A stretch of 64,000 bases of DNA from Vibrio methylphosphonaticus (GCF_023634655.1 NZ_JAMKMS010000011.1:103911-167910), one strand, 5' to 3'; counted from the first letter of the stretch, positions 37,471 to 47,399 are shown. Notes: generated from the letters alone by a model not told the origin. Numbers and translations are program-made.

Positions 37471-38355
37471 CTACAAACCGCGTTGCCATTCCTGACGCAG
37501 TGGGATCTGATCAGGGTGATTAATGGCTAACTCAACTTTTTGTAATAACGCTTGCTTATCCCGCCCCAGAATGCCTTTCAACACCAAGTAGTTCGACGCA
37601 TGATCCGAACGAAAAATCGTCTTTTCTAAGGTTAGATTCGTGAGCAATAACTGAATTTCACTAAACAGTTCCGGTTGCGTCAGTTGGCGAAACTCACCAT
37701 CAAAGCCTGCAGCAACACGCTCCTCCCCTAATGGAAAGGAGACCACCAAGGTTGAAAGGTAGTCTGGTTGCGCCGCATTCATCAATTTGGCGGAGTTCAA
37801 CGCATGTTGCTTACTCAAGGTAGGACCGCCCAGACCATTCAAGATCATTACAGAACTTTTCATTCCCGCCGCTTTAATTTTGTTAAGCGCAGCGAGTGAT
37901 GAGTCAAACGTCTCTCCTTTTTGTACTTTCTGTAACACTTCATCGTCACCACTTTCACAACCGATGTACATTAAGCTCAGCCCTAACGCCCGCAATTCAA
38001 CTAACTGCTCAGTCGTCTTGTTCGTTAAGTTGCGTGGTAAGCAATAACTGGAAATACGCTGTACCTGAGGAAGGATTTGGTTGATAAGTTGGCAGATCGC
38101 TTGCAAGCGATGGAACGGCAATGTCATAGCATCACCATCGGCAAGAAATACACGGTGAACCCGAGCACCGGACTGGGCGATCGTCTTCAGCTCTTGTTCT
38201 ATTTCTTCCAGTTTTTTCGGTCGAAATTTTTTCTGAGGCTGAGTGTACATGTCACAGAACGTACATCGATTATGGCTACACCCATTGGTCACTTGCAGGA
38301 TCAACGACTTCCACTCTGAAGGTGGACGGAATACAGGTTCGATATAGTTGAGCAT
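37471..38355 (-). CDS. Radical SAM protein
   Basis: A 294-residue radical SAM enzyme. The cluster motif is GCSHNRCTFCDMY, C26-x4-C31-x2-C34. This spacing, one residue wider than the common CxxxCxxC, is usual for a group of uncharacterised proteins with the same opening (EWKSLILQVTNGCS). The SAM-contact regions VFLADGDAM and LMYIGCESGDDEVLQKV follow. No second cluster motif or extra domain is seen. Substrate unknown. The CsrB-like RNA gene lies upstream on the same strand. Confidence 0.88.
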   Translation of the reverse strand: MLNYIEPVFRPPSEWKSLILQVTNGCSHNRCTFCDMYTQPQKKFRPKKLEEIEQELKTIAQSGARVHRVFLADGDAMTLPFHRLQAICQLINQILPQVQRISSYCLPRNLTNKTTEQLVELRALGLSLMYIGCESGDDEVLQKVQKGETFDSSLAALNKIKAAGMKSSVMILNGLGGPTLSKQHALNSAKLMNAAQPDYLSTLVVSFPLGEERVAAGFDGEFRQLTQPELFSEIQLLLTNLTLEKTIFRSDHASNYLVLKGILGRDKQALLQKVELAINHPDQIPLRQEWQRGL

Positions 38356-38500
38356 CAGTTAATCTCATTGAGTCGGCGCTTTGATTAATCCTTATCGTAC
38401 TTTCTCTGGATGGAATAACAATCCGCACGTTGCAAAATTTCCAAGCTAAACCGCTTAAACCTCTACGTTTGAGATTAACTTTATCTTTGGGGGTCGTTCT

Positions 38501-38556
38501 AAGTTTCGAGGCGAGGTTTGAATTTCGAGGCGAGGTTTAAGTTTCGAGACTCGCTT
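38501..38556. repeat. Three 18- to 20-bp tandem units
   Basis: Units at 38501, 38521 and 38539 share AGTTTCGAGGCGAGGTTT; the third is partly changed. The flanking sequence to 38590 repeats CTAGACT/GAGAC-like pieces. It lies between the CsrB-like terminator and the radical SAM gene. Confidence 0.65.
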
Positions 38557-38634
38557 AGAGTCCTAGACTAGCTTGGACTCCGAGACAAATTTAACATCCG
38601 TCGTGGCTTCGGACACATTTACCGTATGCAGACA

Positions 38635-39058
38635 AAGAAAAACCCCGAGACCTTTCGGTCATCGGGGTCATAACTTTTACTTGCAGCAGTCCAGCTACTT
38701 AATGGTGCTCCCTGCATCAGTCCATGATAGTAATGCTAAACTCCGTTAGCTTATTCCATTCATCGCCGTCCTAGCGGTGTCCAATTTGGTTTTCCTAACC
38801 GACCAACTGTCCAAGTTAGCCTACGTCACTCAATCCTTAAGCGGTGTCCTTTGCATCATTTCAATGCTATTCCATTACTTCATCCAGAAGTTTCCACTGC
38901 CTTCCTTAGAGCGCTACCAATCCTTGTAGAACTGCTTCCTTTCAATATCCTTTACGAATTCCTTTCTTGGCTTTTTTCCTTTTAAAGCTATCTCTTCATC
39001 CTGAAGAGGCTCAATCCTTAAGCGATTCCTGTTCCACCGTGGTCGTCATCCTGTCGAC
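38635..39058 (-). ncRNA. csrB: CsrB-family regulatory RNA
   Basis: A noncoding transcript of about 424 nt on the minus strand. Its 5' end reads GTCGACAGGATGACGACC, close to the E. coli CsrB start, with TATTAT as a -10 ending seven bases before. I count 25 GGA motifs, many as AGGA or GGAA in likely hairpin loops: the CsrA-binding repeats. The 3' end is a strong terminator (CCCCGATGACC, loop GAAA, GGTCTCGGGG, then TTTTTCTTT). It would sequester CsrA and so control carbon storage, motility and quorum-linked traits. Vibrios have several such RNAs; which paralogue this is cannot be told. Confidence 0.9.
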
Positions 39059-39216
39059 AAGAGATATAATAACGACAATCCGCGTCCTTTACTTGTTAAT
39101 AGGCTGTAAAAATACCATTTACATAATCACACATAAAAATAAAACAAGGTAAAACAAATAGATAGAAAAACACCTTCCCATTTCGCGCTTCAAGCCGTCA
39201 CTTAGGATTACAACGT

Positions 39217-39234
39217 TGTGAGAGATCTCTTACC
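39217..39234 (-). promoter_or_regulatory. GacA/UvrY/VarA-type activator site for csrB
   Basis: TGTGAGAGATCTCTTACC is palindromic and matches the known GacA-family upstream site (TGTAAGAGATCTCTTACA-like). It lies about 165 bases before the csrB start, the distance known for UvrY at E. coli csrB. The rest of 39059-39378 shows no gene. Confidence 0.82.
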
Positions 39235-39378
39235 CGCCGCGTAGACAACGCATATCGTCATAGCCATTCACATTATTTCGTTGTTATCACGTATTCACTT
39301 AGCACTCCATTCCTCAGCTCTGCGCAGCTTCGCATATTCTTCCATCAAGCTTGCCACAACCCACAATTAATATATATT

Positions 39379-39393
39379 GATACAATTGGTATC
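39379..39393. promoter_or_regulatory. GATAC-N5-GTATC operator before the SMP-30 gene
   Basis: GATACAATTGGTATC, followed by GATATAG. It is one of four copies in the cluster and lies 28 bases before the ATG, a repressor-like position. Confidence 0.75.
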
Positions 39394-39421
39394 GATATAG
39401 ATTAATTATGGGGCGTGAGTG

Positions 39422-40348
39422 ATGCAGGTGATAAACAACGTTGTAACGACTATCGGTGAGTCCCCCATATGGAAACCTGACACAAATAGTGTGGTTTGGG
39501 TCGAAGCAGCGGGTCAGGCGATCTACGAATACTCGCTCCAAACCACAACCGTCGCGACATTTAGTGTGCCATTCGATATTACCGCCATCGCGCGTTGCGA
39601 TGACAATGGGTGGGTCTGCGCAAGTAAGCAAGGGCTGTTTTATTGCTCAATGAACTTTGATAAATTCATCCCTATTATTGATCCCTGCTTCTCAGCCGCT
39701 CACCTCCACCTTAACGATGCCGTGACCTCACCAGTCGGTACTTTATGGTTTGGTTCTATGAATCATGCACAGCTTGAAGCGCCTGATGGAAAGTTCTATC
39801 AATTGACGGACGGTGTGGCAAAAGAAATGGACACAGGATTTAGTGTTGCTAATGGTATTGCATTCAACCCAATACTAAAGCGCGTTTACTGTTCAAACAT
39901 GTTTCAGCGGAAAGTGTATGAATACCAATTAGATGACAGCATGGGCCGAATTCTAGACAAGGCAGTTTTTGTCGAGTTTGAAGAAAACCAAGGGTATCCA
40001 GACGGACTGACGGTCGATCGTCAAGGCAACCTTTATGTCTGTCACTGGGACGGTGGCATTATCTCTTATTATTCCGCTAACGCTCAGCAGGTCGGTGTTG
40101 CCACACCCGTTGGCGAAATCAACCTCCCGGTCAAGCACGCCACTCGCTGTACGTTCGGCGGTGACGATTTCAACACCTTATTCATCACCACCGCAAACTT
40201 TGAACTCACCGACCAAGAGATAAGTAAATACCCTTTATCAGGACACTTACTGATGATGGATGCACCAACCACTGGTCGAGAGGAATATTTAATTAATTCG
40301 ATCGCATTACCCAATTTGAAACACGCTATTGAACCGTTAACCAGTTGA
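39422..40348 (+). CDS. SMP-30/gluconolactonase family sugar lactonase
   Basis: A 308-residue six-bladed beta-propeller lactonase. The metal and substrate residues align with human SMP-30: Glu13 (IGESPIW), Asn98 (HLNDAVTSPVGTLWFG), Asn144 (VANGIAFN) and Asp194 (GYPDGLTVD). Such enzymes open aldonolactones made by sugar dehydrogenases. No matching aldose dehydrogenase is next to it; the large exported protein at 42312 is one candidate. ATG 39422 is preferred over the GTG one codon earlier. First gene of the catabolic region and of a likely unit with the IclR gene at 40449. Confidence 0.9.
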   Translation: MQVINNVVTTIGESPIWKPDTNSVVWVEAAGQAIYEYSLQTTTVATFSVPFDITAIARCDDNGWVCASKQGLFYCSMNFDKFIPIIDPCFSAAHLHLNDAVTSPVGTLWFGSMNHAQLEAPDGKFYQLTDGVAKEMDTGFSVANGIAFNPILKRVYCSNMFQRKVYEYQLDDSMGRILDKAVFVEFEENQGYPDGLTVDRQGNLYVCHWDGGIISYYSANAQQVGVATPVGEINLPVKHATRCTFGGDDFNTLFITTANFELTDQEISKYPLSGHLLMMDAPTTGREEYLINSIALPNLKHAIEPLTS

Positions 40349-40448
40349 AAGTCGTTGAAGACTCTGGGACTATAAAGCGCTTCTGCCCACACCGTTACGC
40401 ATTATTGCCAGATGTGATCTTAGGGCTCGCCATTAAAAGGAAATAAAG

Positions 40449-41237
40449 GTGTCAGAAAAAGTAAATTCAGTTGATCGTCTTATCAACGTTATTGAGCGTA
40501 TTGGTGAAGCCAAGAGCCCGATTGCAGCCTCTGATATCATTTTTGAATCTGGCATTCCAAAGCCAACTTGCCATCGATTACTTCAACAGCTTGAAGAAGC
40601 CAATTACGTTCAACTGGATGAACGTGGTCATTTCTATCCCGGCTCACAAATGCTGTCGATTGCTCTAGATGTAAGATTGACCAACCAACACAAGTTACAA
40701 CGCCAAGCTATCCTGCACGGTCTATCACGTAAACTTGAAGAAACCTGCGGTCTCGCGCTTGCCAATGACGATCCTAGCCCACATATGGTGTATTACGATC
40801 GCATTCAAACCAACTGGCCACTGCAAATCGTTATCCCTGTTGGTTTTCCGACACCACTTTGGGCATCGGCAAGTGGTAAGTTATTTTTGAGTACGCTTAC
40901 ACCGCCACAACTTCGCCGCGTTTTAAGTAAGTTAGAGCTCTCTCAATGCGCGAAAAACACCATTGTCGATAACCAGAGTCTTAAAAAAGAGCTCAATGCA
41001 ATTCAACGACGTGGTTACAGTGTTGATGATGAAGAATTTATTGATGGCATGGTCGCTATTGCACTGCCGCTTTACGATCAATTAGGCAATTTTATGGCTG
41101 CATTATTCTGTCATTGCCCGAAAAGCCGTAAGAGCGTCACTGAGCTTGAAAACTACTTACCCATTTTACGTATCGCGCAACAGAGCTTAGAAGCCGTTTA
41201 TCAAGATATGAAACTGTCGGCTGATCGCAAAGATTAA
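40449..41237 (+). CDS. IclR-family transcriptional regulator 1
   Basis: A 262-residue regulator with N-terminal winged HTH (SPIAASDIIFESGIPKPTCHRLLQQLEEANYV) and C-terminal effector domain (NWPLQIVIPVGFPTPLWASASGKLFL, DDEEFIDGMVAIALPL). It starts at GTG 40449 with AAGG upstream, 100 bases after the lactonase gene, same strand. IclR proteins often control sugar-acid or aromatic catabolism. It is paralogous to the gene at 41358, and is a candidate to bind the GATAC-N5-GTATC sites. Confidence 0.92.
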   Translation: MSEKVNSVDRLINVIERIGEAKSPIAASDIIFESGIPKPTCHRLLQQLEEANYVQLDERGHFYPGSQMLSIALDVRLTNQHKLQRQAILHGLSRKLEETCGLALANDDPSPHMVYYDRIQTNWPLQIVIPVGFPTPLWASASGKLFLSTLTPPQLRRVLSKLELSQCAKNTIVDNQSLKKELNAIQRRGYSVDDEEFIDGMVAIALPLYDQLGNFMAALFCHCPKSRKSVTELENYLPILRIAQQSLEAVYQDMKLSADRKD

Positions 41238-41357
41238 TTAAGTAGGCAGGATTAAACTGTGCTGCTTAGATCGGACTCACTGAGTACAAAGTACTAAATA
41301 ATAAGCACTAAGCACTAAGCACTAGAACCCAAGCAGAAAAGATAAACGTCAGCGACG

Positions 41358-42164
41358 TTACGCTTGATCTCGCTTTAGCTCCGCTAACGTAAAATCTAAA
41401 ATCTCTTTGGCCGAAGACTGCAATTCTGGTAGATAGGTTTTTAACTTCTCTAACGAAGTACGAAAGCTCGGGGCGTGGCAAAATAAGTAACCAAAACTAA
41501 GCTCATCAGAGCCAATGGGTACCGATATCGCAACCATGCCATCAACAAACTCTTCATTATCTTCACCAAATCCCTGTTCAGAAATACGCGCGAGTTCTTC
41601 AAGAAAGAGACCTTCATTAGTGATGGTTTGCGGCGTGTATTCTGTTAATCCCATATGCTGTACAACGTTTTCTCGAATTGTACTATCAAGCGATGAAAGA
41701 TACAGTTTGCCAGAGGCTGACGCCGCAATCGGTGCTAAGCTGCCTTCTGCCAAGTTAATTTGCAACGGCCAGTTGCAATTCACGCGCTCGAAATAAATCA
41801 TCTCTATGCCATTAGGCACTGAAATTCCGCACGTTTCACCGATACGGTCAGATAAACCTTGCAGCACCACTGTGCGCTGCTCAGAAAAACGCTGATTCTT
41901 TAAAATATCATGAGACAGCGATTGGAGGTTGGGGCCCGCAATCACTCTACCGATGATGTTTTCTTGCAGGTGACCTAATGAAATAAGCTGATTGATCAGT
42001 TTGTTGGCAGAAGCAATTGGCATAGAAAGCTGCTCTGCTATCGATTCTCTGTTCAGTTGACCACGACAACTCGCCACTATAGCGATAACTTGCAGCACAC
42101 GGTCTAAAGTCGAACCTTTAGTTGTACTTTCCGAATCAGAGCTTGCCGAATTAGAAGTTGCCAT
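41358..42164 (-). CDS. IclR-family transcriptional regulator 2
   Basis: A 268-residue IclR regulator, convergent with its paralogue. HTH: GQLNRESIAEQLSMPIASANKLINQLISLGHL. The effector domain shares NWPLQI, ASASGKLYLS and EEFVDGMVAISVP with regulator 1, whereas the recognition helices differ. That suggests similar ligands but different DNA sites. The start at ATG 42164 (MATSNSASS) is the most likely; an in-frame ATG 30 codons earlier adds a stretch without family character. Confidence 0.9.
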   Translation of the reverse strand: MATSNSASSDSESTTKGSTLDRVLQVIAIVASCRGQLNRESIAEQLSMPIASANKLINQLISLGHLQENIIGRVIAGPNLQSLSHDILKNQRFSEQRTVVLQGLSDRIGETCGISVPNGIEMIYFERVNCNWPLQINLAEGSLAPIAASASGKLYLSSLDSTIRENVVQHMGLTEYTPQTITNEGLFLEELARISEQGFGEDNEEFVDGMVAISVPIGSDELSFGYLFCHAPSFRTSLEKLKTYLPELQSSAKEILDFTLAELKRDQA

Positions 42165-42271
42165 AAAACTGAATTCTTCCTTGAGAGGGTAGCCAATATG
42201 CTCTGGATAGCCTATTGCTTTTATCACGTAAGTGCAACTTAACACGTTCTTCAATCAAGTATTATCACATT

Positions 42272-42302
42272 TAGAATAAAAAAAGGCTTACCTAAGTAAG
42301 CC
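42272..42302 (-). terminator. Terminator after the 1675-residue protein gene
   Basis: Read on minus, GGCTTAC and GTAAGCC pair, followed by TTTTTTTATTC. It isolates the large gene from IclR 2. Confidence 0.85.
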
Positions 42303-42311
42303 CTACTGAAT

Positions 42312-45300
42312 TTAGTTTTGAAGGAGTGCGGCGTTCCCCCAACTCGCATGATCATGTCCGTTGCCATCACCCGCATCATTTACTTTGAGAGTCAGTGACG
42401 TCGTGCCTGGTGGGATATCAATAGACACTACCTCGACCCCATCCATTCCCGTTAAGGTTGCGCTCTGATAATACAACACACCATCCAATTCCACTTGGAA
42501 CACTACCGAGCCTTTATTACCCACTCCATCATCAATGCCAATATTTGCAGAGAAACGACTGTACTGACCTGCAGACAAGGTATAACTAATGATAGCGTTG
42601 GCATGAACACCAAGCCCTTTAGCAAAGCTTTGCCCGTCAATTGAGATTGTCGTTCCGTCCTGAATTGCTTGCTCTCCATTACTCATATCTTTTTCAATAG
42701 CTCCCCAACCGTTAGTCGACGAGTCCTCTTGGAGGTCACTTAAATAAACCAATGTTGACGGTGTTGAATTACTGCCTGGGTCTTCTGTCATAAATAAGTG
42801 ACCAGAGCCATTATCCGATGGATGAAGCCAATTGGTTCCACCATCAGGATCATACGCAAAGGCAAAACCATTATGAGGCCCACTCCCTCCACTCCCGTTA
42901 CTCAATCTGAGTTCAAACTGATGCCACCCTGGAGAGAGATTAAGGTTAGTCGTCGATACTCTGTCACTCCATAGATCGCTACTTAATACTAATTGACCAT
43001 CTATCCATAGACGCGTCTTGTCATCGTTATTCTCACTAAACGAAATCAGACCATCAGCGTCGTAGATATAGCCGGTATAAACCTCTGTTGTATTGCCTAC
43101 AATAGTGTCTTCCGTCTCACTCAAACTGGTCGTAATAACCGTTTTGGGGTTGGCATCAGTTTCATTAATATTGCCCGAAAGGGTGCCATAGAAAAGACCA
43201 GGAACGGCGGCGGTAGAGCCATCACTCGGCGTACGCAGTTTTGCATCGCCCCAAGAACCGTGATCACTACCTACACCATCACCCGCATCGCTTACCACAA
43301 GCTTTAGCTCTTGCGCGCTATTGCTTATGTTTACCGCTACGTACTCGGCGACATCACTGCCTCGTAAAATACTACTTTGATAGGCCATCACACCATCCAA
43401 CCAGACCTCAAATACAACAGAACCTGAACTACCAGTCTCATCATCAACGCCAATAAAGGCCGTAAACTGATCGTAATTGCTGCCCGTCAGACTATAGGTA
43501 ATTTCCGAGTGAGCGTGAACGCCAAGGCCTTTTTCAAATTCACTGCCTCCAATAGAGATTGGTTGCCCATCTCCTGCTAACTCTTCTCCCACACTACTGT
43601 CTTTCTCAACAGGTCCCCAACCATTGCTTGATGTCGTTTCGATTAGATCACTGAGATAAGTGTAAGTCGTAGCCTGAGGCGGCTCTGGAACAACAATATC
43701 TGGACCTTCGTATTCGATTTGCTCAAGATACGCAACCAGTGCCGCTCTCTCGGTACTATCAGCTACGCTATGCTGAGCCCCAATTTGTAATACATCATCG
43801 AGTGTCGCAGCCTGTCCGTTATGGAAGTACGGCGCACTACTCCAAAGCCCAATAAGACTTGGAGTATCAAAGCCAACTCCAGCTAATGGGGCATTGATGC
43901 CTTGCCCTGATGACGCTTCAATGGTGCCAACATCATGTCGCTGCATGTCGATAAAATACACGCCAGAGTGACAGCTATCGCAACTTTTCGAACTAAACAA
44001 TGCTTCACCAGTCAACGCTTCCGCTGTCAATGAACCAGACGATTCTCGATGCGGACTTTTCGGAAATTGATTTAAGCTACTCACATAGAAAGCCAGGTTA
44101 TCTAAGTCTTCACTTTTTCCCGATTTAGATACGCCTAATGGACTTTCCGACAGATTAAATAAAGCATCTACCATAAAGCCCCGCCCGCCAAAGGCATAAC
44201 GAATATCGTTTTCAAAATCTTGAATTTCATCGAAATTAGCAGTCCAATGAACTCGGCCGTTGCCTGTCCCTGTTTTGCCTAATAATGAGATAGTATTTCT
44301 TAGCCCTTCACCTCGGTCCGTGAAGTCCCAAACCCGATGATCGCTATCGCCATCAGCATGACAACTTGCGCAAGAAATATAGCCATCTTGCGTCATTCTG
44401 GCATCGGCGGCGTTGTAGAATATTTGCTTCCCGCGTAAGACTCTTGGGTGTAACGCTTCATTAGCCACAACCGAAACCTGGGCGAGTGTTGAGATATCAC
44501 CGCGGTCAGAAAGGAATGTGGTGACATCGTGGACAGACACCGTTCTCGACATAAAGTTATGGACAAATAATGTTGAACCAGACAACAACAACCCTCGTGG
44601 TGCAAGCCCGGTATCGAAGATCTCCCCCGCTCGATTCAAATTGAAGGTATTACGAATTTCAATACTATTTTGACCTTCAACAGCAATAAAAACCAAATCG
44701 CCAATATCACTAAACACAGCAGCTTTGGGTTGCGCTCGGTCATCGATATCAAGCGCATTCGCCATCACTGTATTCGTATTAAGATCGAGTCGATTCACGA
44801 CCGCTCTTACCGTCGTCTCAAAGGTTAACGCTTTCGCATCATCCCCCTCAAGATACGCACCGCGATCGACGTTAGCTTTGTTGGATGGTAACCAAGCACT
44901 GTAGCCATCAGGCGAGATCGCTACCGAACCTAGGTAGTTCGCAATGCCTCGGCTTCTGTCTGGCCCATCAACCGTGGTGGTATCTTTGCTAATGAGGTAA
45001 CTCTGGTCAACGGTCATTGTTGAGGCATCAACAGCAACCACTTCAGCATTAGATTGCGGAGAAATAAAGCGGGTCACTAAAACCCGAGAAGAAGCACTGT
45101 CTATCGCTAATCCACGAGCGCTACGCCCCACCTCAGCCGTCGCCACGATACTTTTCGAACTTGGGTCAATTTTAACCAGTTGGCCACTCGCTTGAAGAGA
45201 AACAAAAGCGTTGCTTCCATCTGGGGAGAATGCAATACCATAGGGTTGTGAGCCTCGTGGCAGAGCAATATTTTCGACAAATAGCCCGGCGCTAGTCACG

Positions 45301-47339
45301 ATAGAAATCGTAGCGTCTACTTGATTCACCACCCAGAGATTGCCATTAGGTGCTACCGCCAAGGTTCTTGGCTGATCACCCACTGCGGTTTCCCACAACT
45401 TAGCATAAGGCGCCACATTACTGATCGCACTTATCGTGTCATTATCTTCATTGACCATCACAACTTGGCCTACCGACTCAACAATAGTAGAGGAGGCAGT
45501 AGGTGAGGTAGCGGTTGGCTCTCGATACACCGTAATCGGCACCGATTTGCTACTTTCAAATACCCCATCAACCGTGGTTTCTTTGATCGTCACAACTGCC
45601 GACCAATGATTCGGCTGACCATACACATAATCGGCATTTCCACTCACAGAGAACGGCGTCGAGCTTCCTCCATCACCAAAGTTCCACGAATACTCTACAG
45701 TGCCACCTAGCAAAGGGACGGTTGAGGCGGAAACACTCACGCTACTGCCTAACGTCACTTTATCGTTCGCCGACACCGAAACGTCATGCCCTACTTGAGA
45801 GCCTGTAGCAAATCGATACTCAGTGCGCGCCATCGGATTTCCAGCAAAGTCTTCGATCCCTTCAAGCACAACTTCATAAATGCTATCCGCCTCTAGGCTT
45901 TGCGATGGTGTGAAGTGAACAAAACCTAAGTTGGTGCTGTATTGGCCTTGAAGTGGTGTCACACTACCAATTTTTGTTACGGTAAATGAGCGACTGTTGA
46001 CTGATTCCATTAGCACACTGTCTGACAATGCGACACCAATCCGGGTTGATAGTGGTTGCAAGGTCGAATCAATCGCTGGGTTGGCCGCAGAAATATAAGG
46101 CGGCACCTGGTCGGCGGTACTTTGATGAGCAATCAGCCCACTTCCCGACCCATGGTCATTCCCCACCCAGACTAGGTTACCAAATGGAAACACTTGCCCA
46201 TGGTCTGTGTTACTGCTCGTTGCATTAAGAGAACTTCGCCCTAGCTCGCGAATGTTGTTGATATCACTAACGTCTAACACCGCGATGTCGTCTTGATTAC
46301 CCAGAAACAACTTATTGTCTTGCACGTTGCAGTAAAGGTTTTCAAAGCCAGTAAGCTTTTCGTTAACCAAACTCATTGGGTTGGTGGTCGTATCATAAAC
46401 GCGCAATGCATCATTGGTGCTTCGAGCACCAAAATAGGCGTATTTCCCATCCCAACAGGACGCATAGTATTTTTCAGGAAGCCGATTCACCGTCTTCACT
46501 AACGTTGGATTGACTGGATCATCGATATTCAGCATAGAGAAACCCGCCGTCCCTTCCATGCTTGAGATAAACATACGGTTACCCAACGCAAACAATGGTC
46601 CGATATTAAAGCCACCCAGTTCAGAGTTTGCGACCGTTTTAACTAATGTGGGATTACTCATGTCGCTGGTGTCAACGATACTGAGTCCAGCATTACCACG
46701 AGCGATATAAAGGTAAGGTGCTTGCCAGAAAAGTTGCCACGACACATTGTTATAATCACCAAAGTTCACCCCTGATATCGCAAGCTTTGACAAGCGAATT
46801 GGGTTAGCAACATCAGACCAATCCCAGATTTCAATACCCTTACCCGTCTGAATAGCGATCGTATTGTTTTCACCTAAACCAAACGAATGAGGTTCGCGAA
46901 ACTCTGCCGTTCTTAATCCATCACCAGTACGATCCAAATTAGCTAAATCTGGCTCATAAACCGTTTTTACTAACTGCATAGATTTGGGATTAGAAACATC
47001 AAGTGCAATCCAACCGCCAGGACCACCACCACTATCAGGAGCGAACACACCCACCATATAACCATTAAGCATGGTCATAACGTTGACACCATAATGTTTT
47101 CGTCCAGGGTAATCAGGTGGCAAAAAGTTGGTGGTATCATCGACAAGCGGACTCGAGACATGAGTAAATGCTTCAGATGAACCATAACTTAGATTACCTA
47201 AGCCGGGTCCTTGCACCGCATGAACCGGGGTCATCACCGAGGCGCCGTATAACCCCGCTAGAACACTTCTTACAACAACACTGCTTACAACTGGGCGACG
47301 CCACGTCTTAAAAGACTTTTTCACACTAATGGCTTTCAT
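42312..47339 (-). CDS. Large exported multidomain protein: beta-propellers, PKD, di-haem cytochrome c, NPCBM-PA14-NPCBM
   Basis: A 1675-residue exported protein, function unknown. Domains in order: signal peptide to about residue 41 (PVHA); LVIVD-type propeller repeats (50-400); Big_5-like Ig domain (about 410-515); PKD domain (about 520-610, YSWNFGDGG at 551); YVTN-type propeller (about 620-960); a cytochrome region with two haem sites, CASCH at 990 and CDSCH at 1120; NPCBM domain (about 1215-1335); PA14 domain (about 1345-1485); second NPCBM (about 1500-1675). The cytochrome part resembles MauG/CcpA peroxidases in spacing. Two propellers plus haems suggest electron transfer or oxidation; the C-terminal domains suggest glycan binding. 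The start ATG 47339 has AAGGAGAAGG before it. The gene lies inside the catabolic cluster with its own terminator. Confidence 0.85.
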   Translation of the reverse strand: MKAISVKKSFKTWRRPVVSSVVVRSVLAGLYGASVMTPVHAVQGPGLGNLSYGSSEAFTHVSSPLVDDTTNFLPPDYPGRKHYGVNVMTMLNGYMVGVFAPDSGGGPGGWIALDVSNPKSMQLVKTVYEPDLANLDRTGDGLRTAEFREPHSFGLGENNTIAIQTGKGIEIWDWSDVANPIRLSKLAISGVNFGDYNNVSWQLFWQAPYLYIARGNAGLSIVDTSDMSNPTLVKTVANSELGGFNIGPLFALGNRMFISSMEGTAGFSMLNIDDPVNPTLVKTVNRLPEKYYASCWDGKYAYFGARSTNDALRVYDTTTNPMSLVNEKLTGFENLYCNVQDNKLFLGNQDDIAVLDVSDINNIRELGRSSLNATSSNTDHGQVFPFGNLVWVGNDHGSGSGLIAHQSTADQVPPYISAANPAIDSTLQPLSTRIGVALSDSVLMESVNSRSFTVTKIGSVTPLQGQYSTNLGFVHFTPSQSLEADSIYEVVLEGIEDFAGNPMARTEYRFATGSQVGHDVSVSANDKVTLGSSVSVSASTVPLLGGTVEYSWNFGDGGSSTPFSVSGNADYVYGQPNHWSAVVTIKETTVDGVFESSKSVPITVYREPTATSPTASSTIVESVGQVVMVNEDNDTISAISNVAPYAKLWETAVGDQPRTLAVAPNGNLWVVNQVDATISIVTSAGLFVENIALPRGSQPYGIAFSPDGSNAFVSLQASGQLVKIDPSSKSIVATAEVGRSARGLAIDSASSRVLVTRFISPQSNAEVVAVDASTMTVDQSYLISKDTTTVDGPDRSRGIANYLGSVAISPDGYSAWLPSNKANVDRGAYLEGDDAKALTFETTVRAVVNRLDLNTNTVMANALDIDDRAQPKAAVFSDIGDLVFIAVEGQNSIEIRNTFNLNRAGEIFDTGLAPRGLLLSGSTLFVHNFMSRTVSVHDVTTFLSDRGDISTLAQVSVVANEALHPRVLRGKQIFYNAADARMTQDGYISCASCHADGDSDHRVWDFTDRGEGLRNTISLLGKTGTGNGRVHWTANFDEIQDFENDIRYAFGGRGFMVDALFNLSESPLGVSKSGKSEDLDNLAFYVSSLNQFPKSPHRESSGSLTAEALTGEALFSSKSCDSCHSGVYFIDMQRHDVGTIEASSGQGINAPLAGVGFDTPSLIGLWSSAPYFHNGQAATLDDVLQIGAQHSVADSTERAALVAYLEQIEYEGPDIVVPEPPQATTYTYLSDLIETTSSNGWGPVEKDSSVGEELAGDGQPISIGGSEFEKGLGVHAHSEITYSLTGSNYDQFTAFIGVDDETGSSGSVVFEVWLDGVMAYQSSILRGSDVAEYVAVNISNSAQELKLVVSDAGDGVGSDHGSWGDAKLRTPSDGSTAAVPGLFYGTLSGNINETDANPKTVITTSLSETEDTIVGNTTEVYTGYIYDADGLISFSENNDDKTRLWIDGQLVLSSDLWSDRVSTTNLNLSPGWHQFELRLSNGSGGSGPHNGFAFAYDPDGGTNWLHPSDNGSGHLFMTEDPGSNSTPSTLVYLSDLQEDSSTNGWGAIEKDMSNGEQAIQDGTTISIDGQSFAKGLGVHANAIISYTLSAGQYSRFSANIGIDDGVGNKGSVVFQVELDGVLYYQSATLTGMDGVEVVSIDIPPGTTSLTLKVNDAGDGNGHDHASWGNAALLQN

Positions 47340-47374
47340 CGCCTTCTCCTTGTTTTTATGGTCACTAAACAAAG

Positions 47375-47399
47375 CTCACTTCTCTAAGAAAAGTGAGCA
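47375..47399 (-). terminator. Hairpin after the mmsA-type gene
   Basis: GCTCACTT and AAGTGAGC form an 8-bp stem; read on minus it is followed by TTTGTTT, a modest T-tract. Confidence 0.5.
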
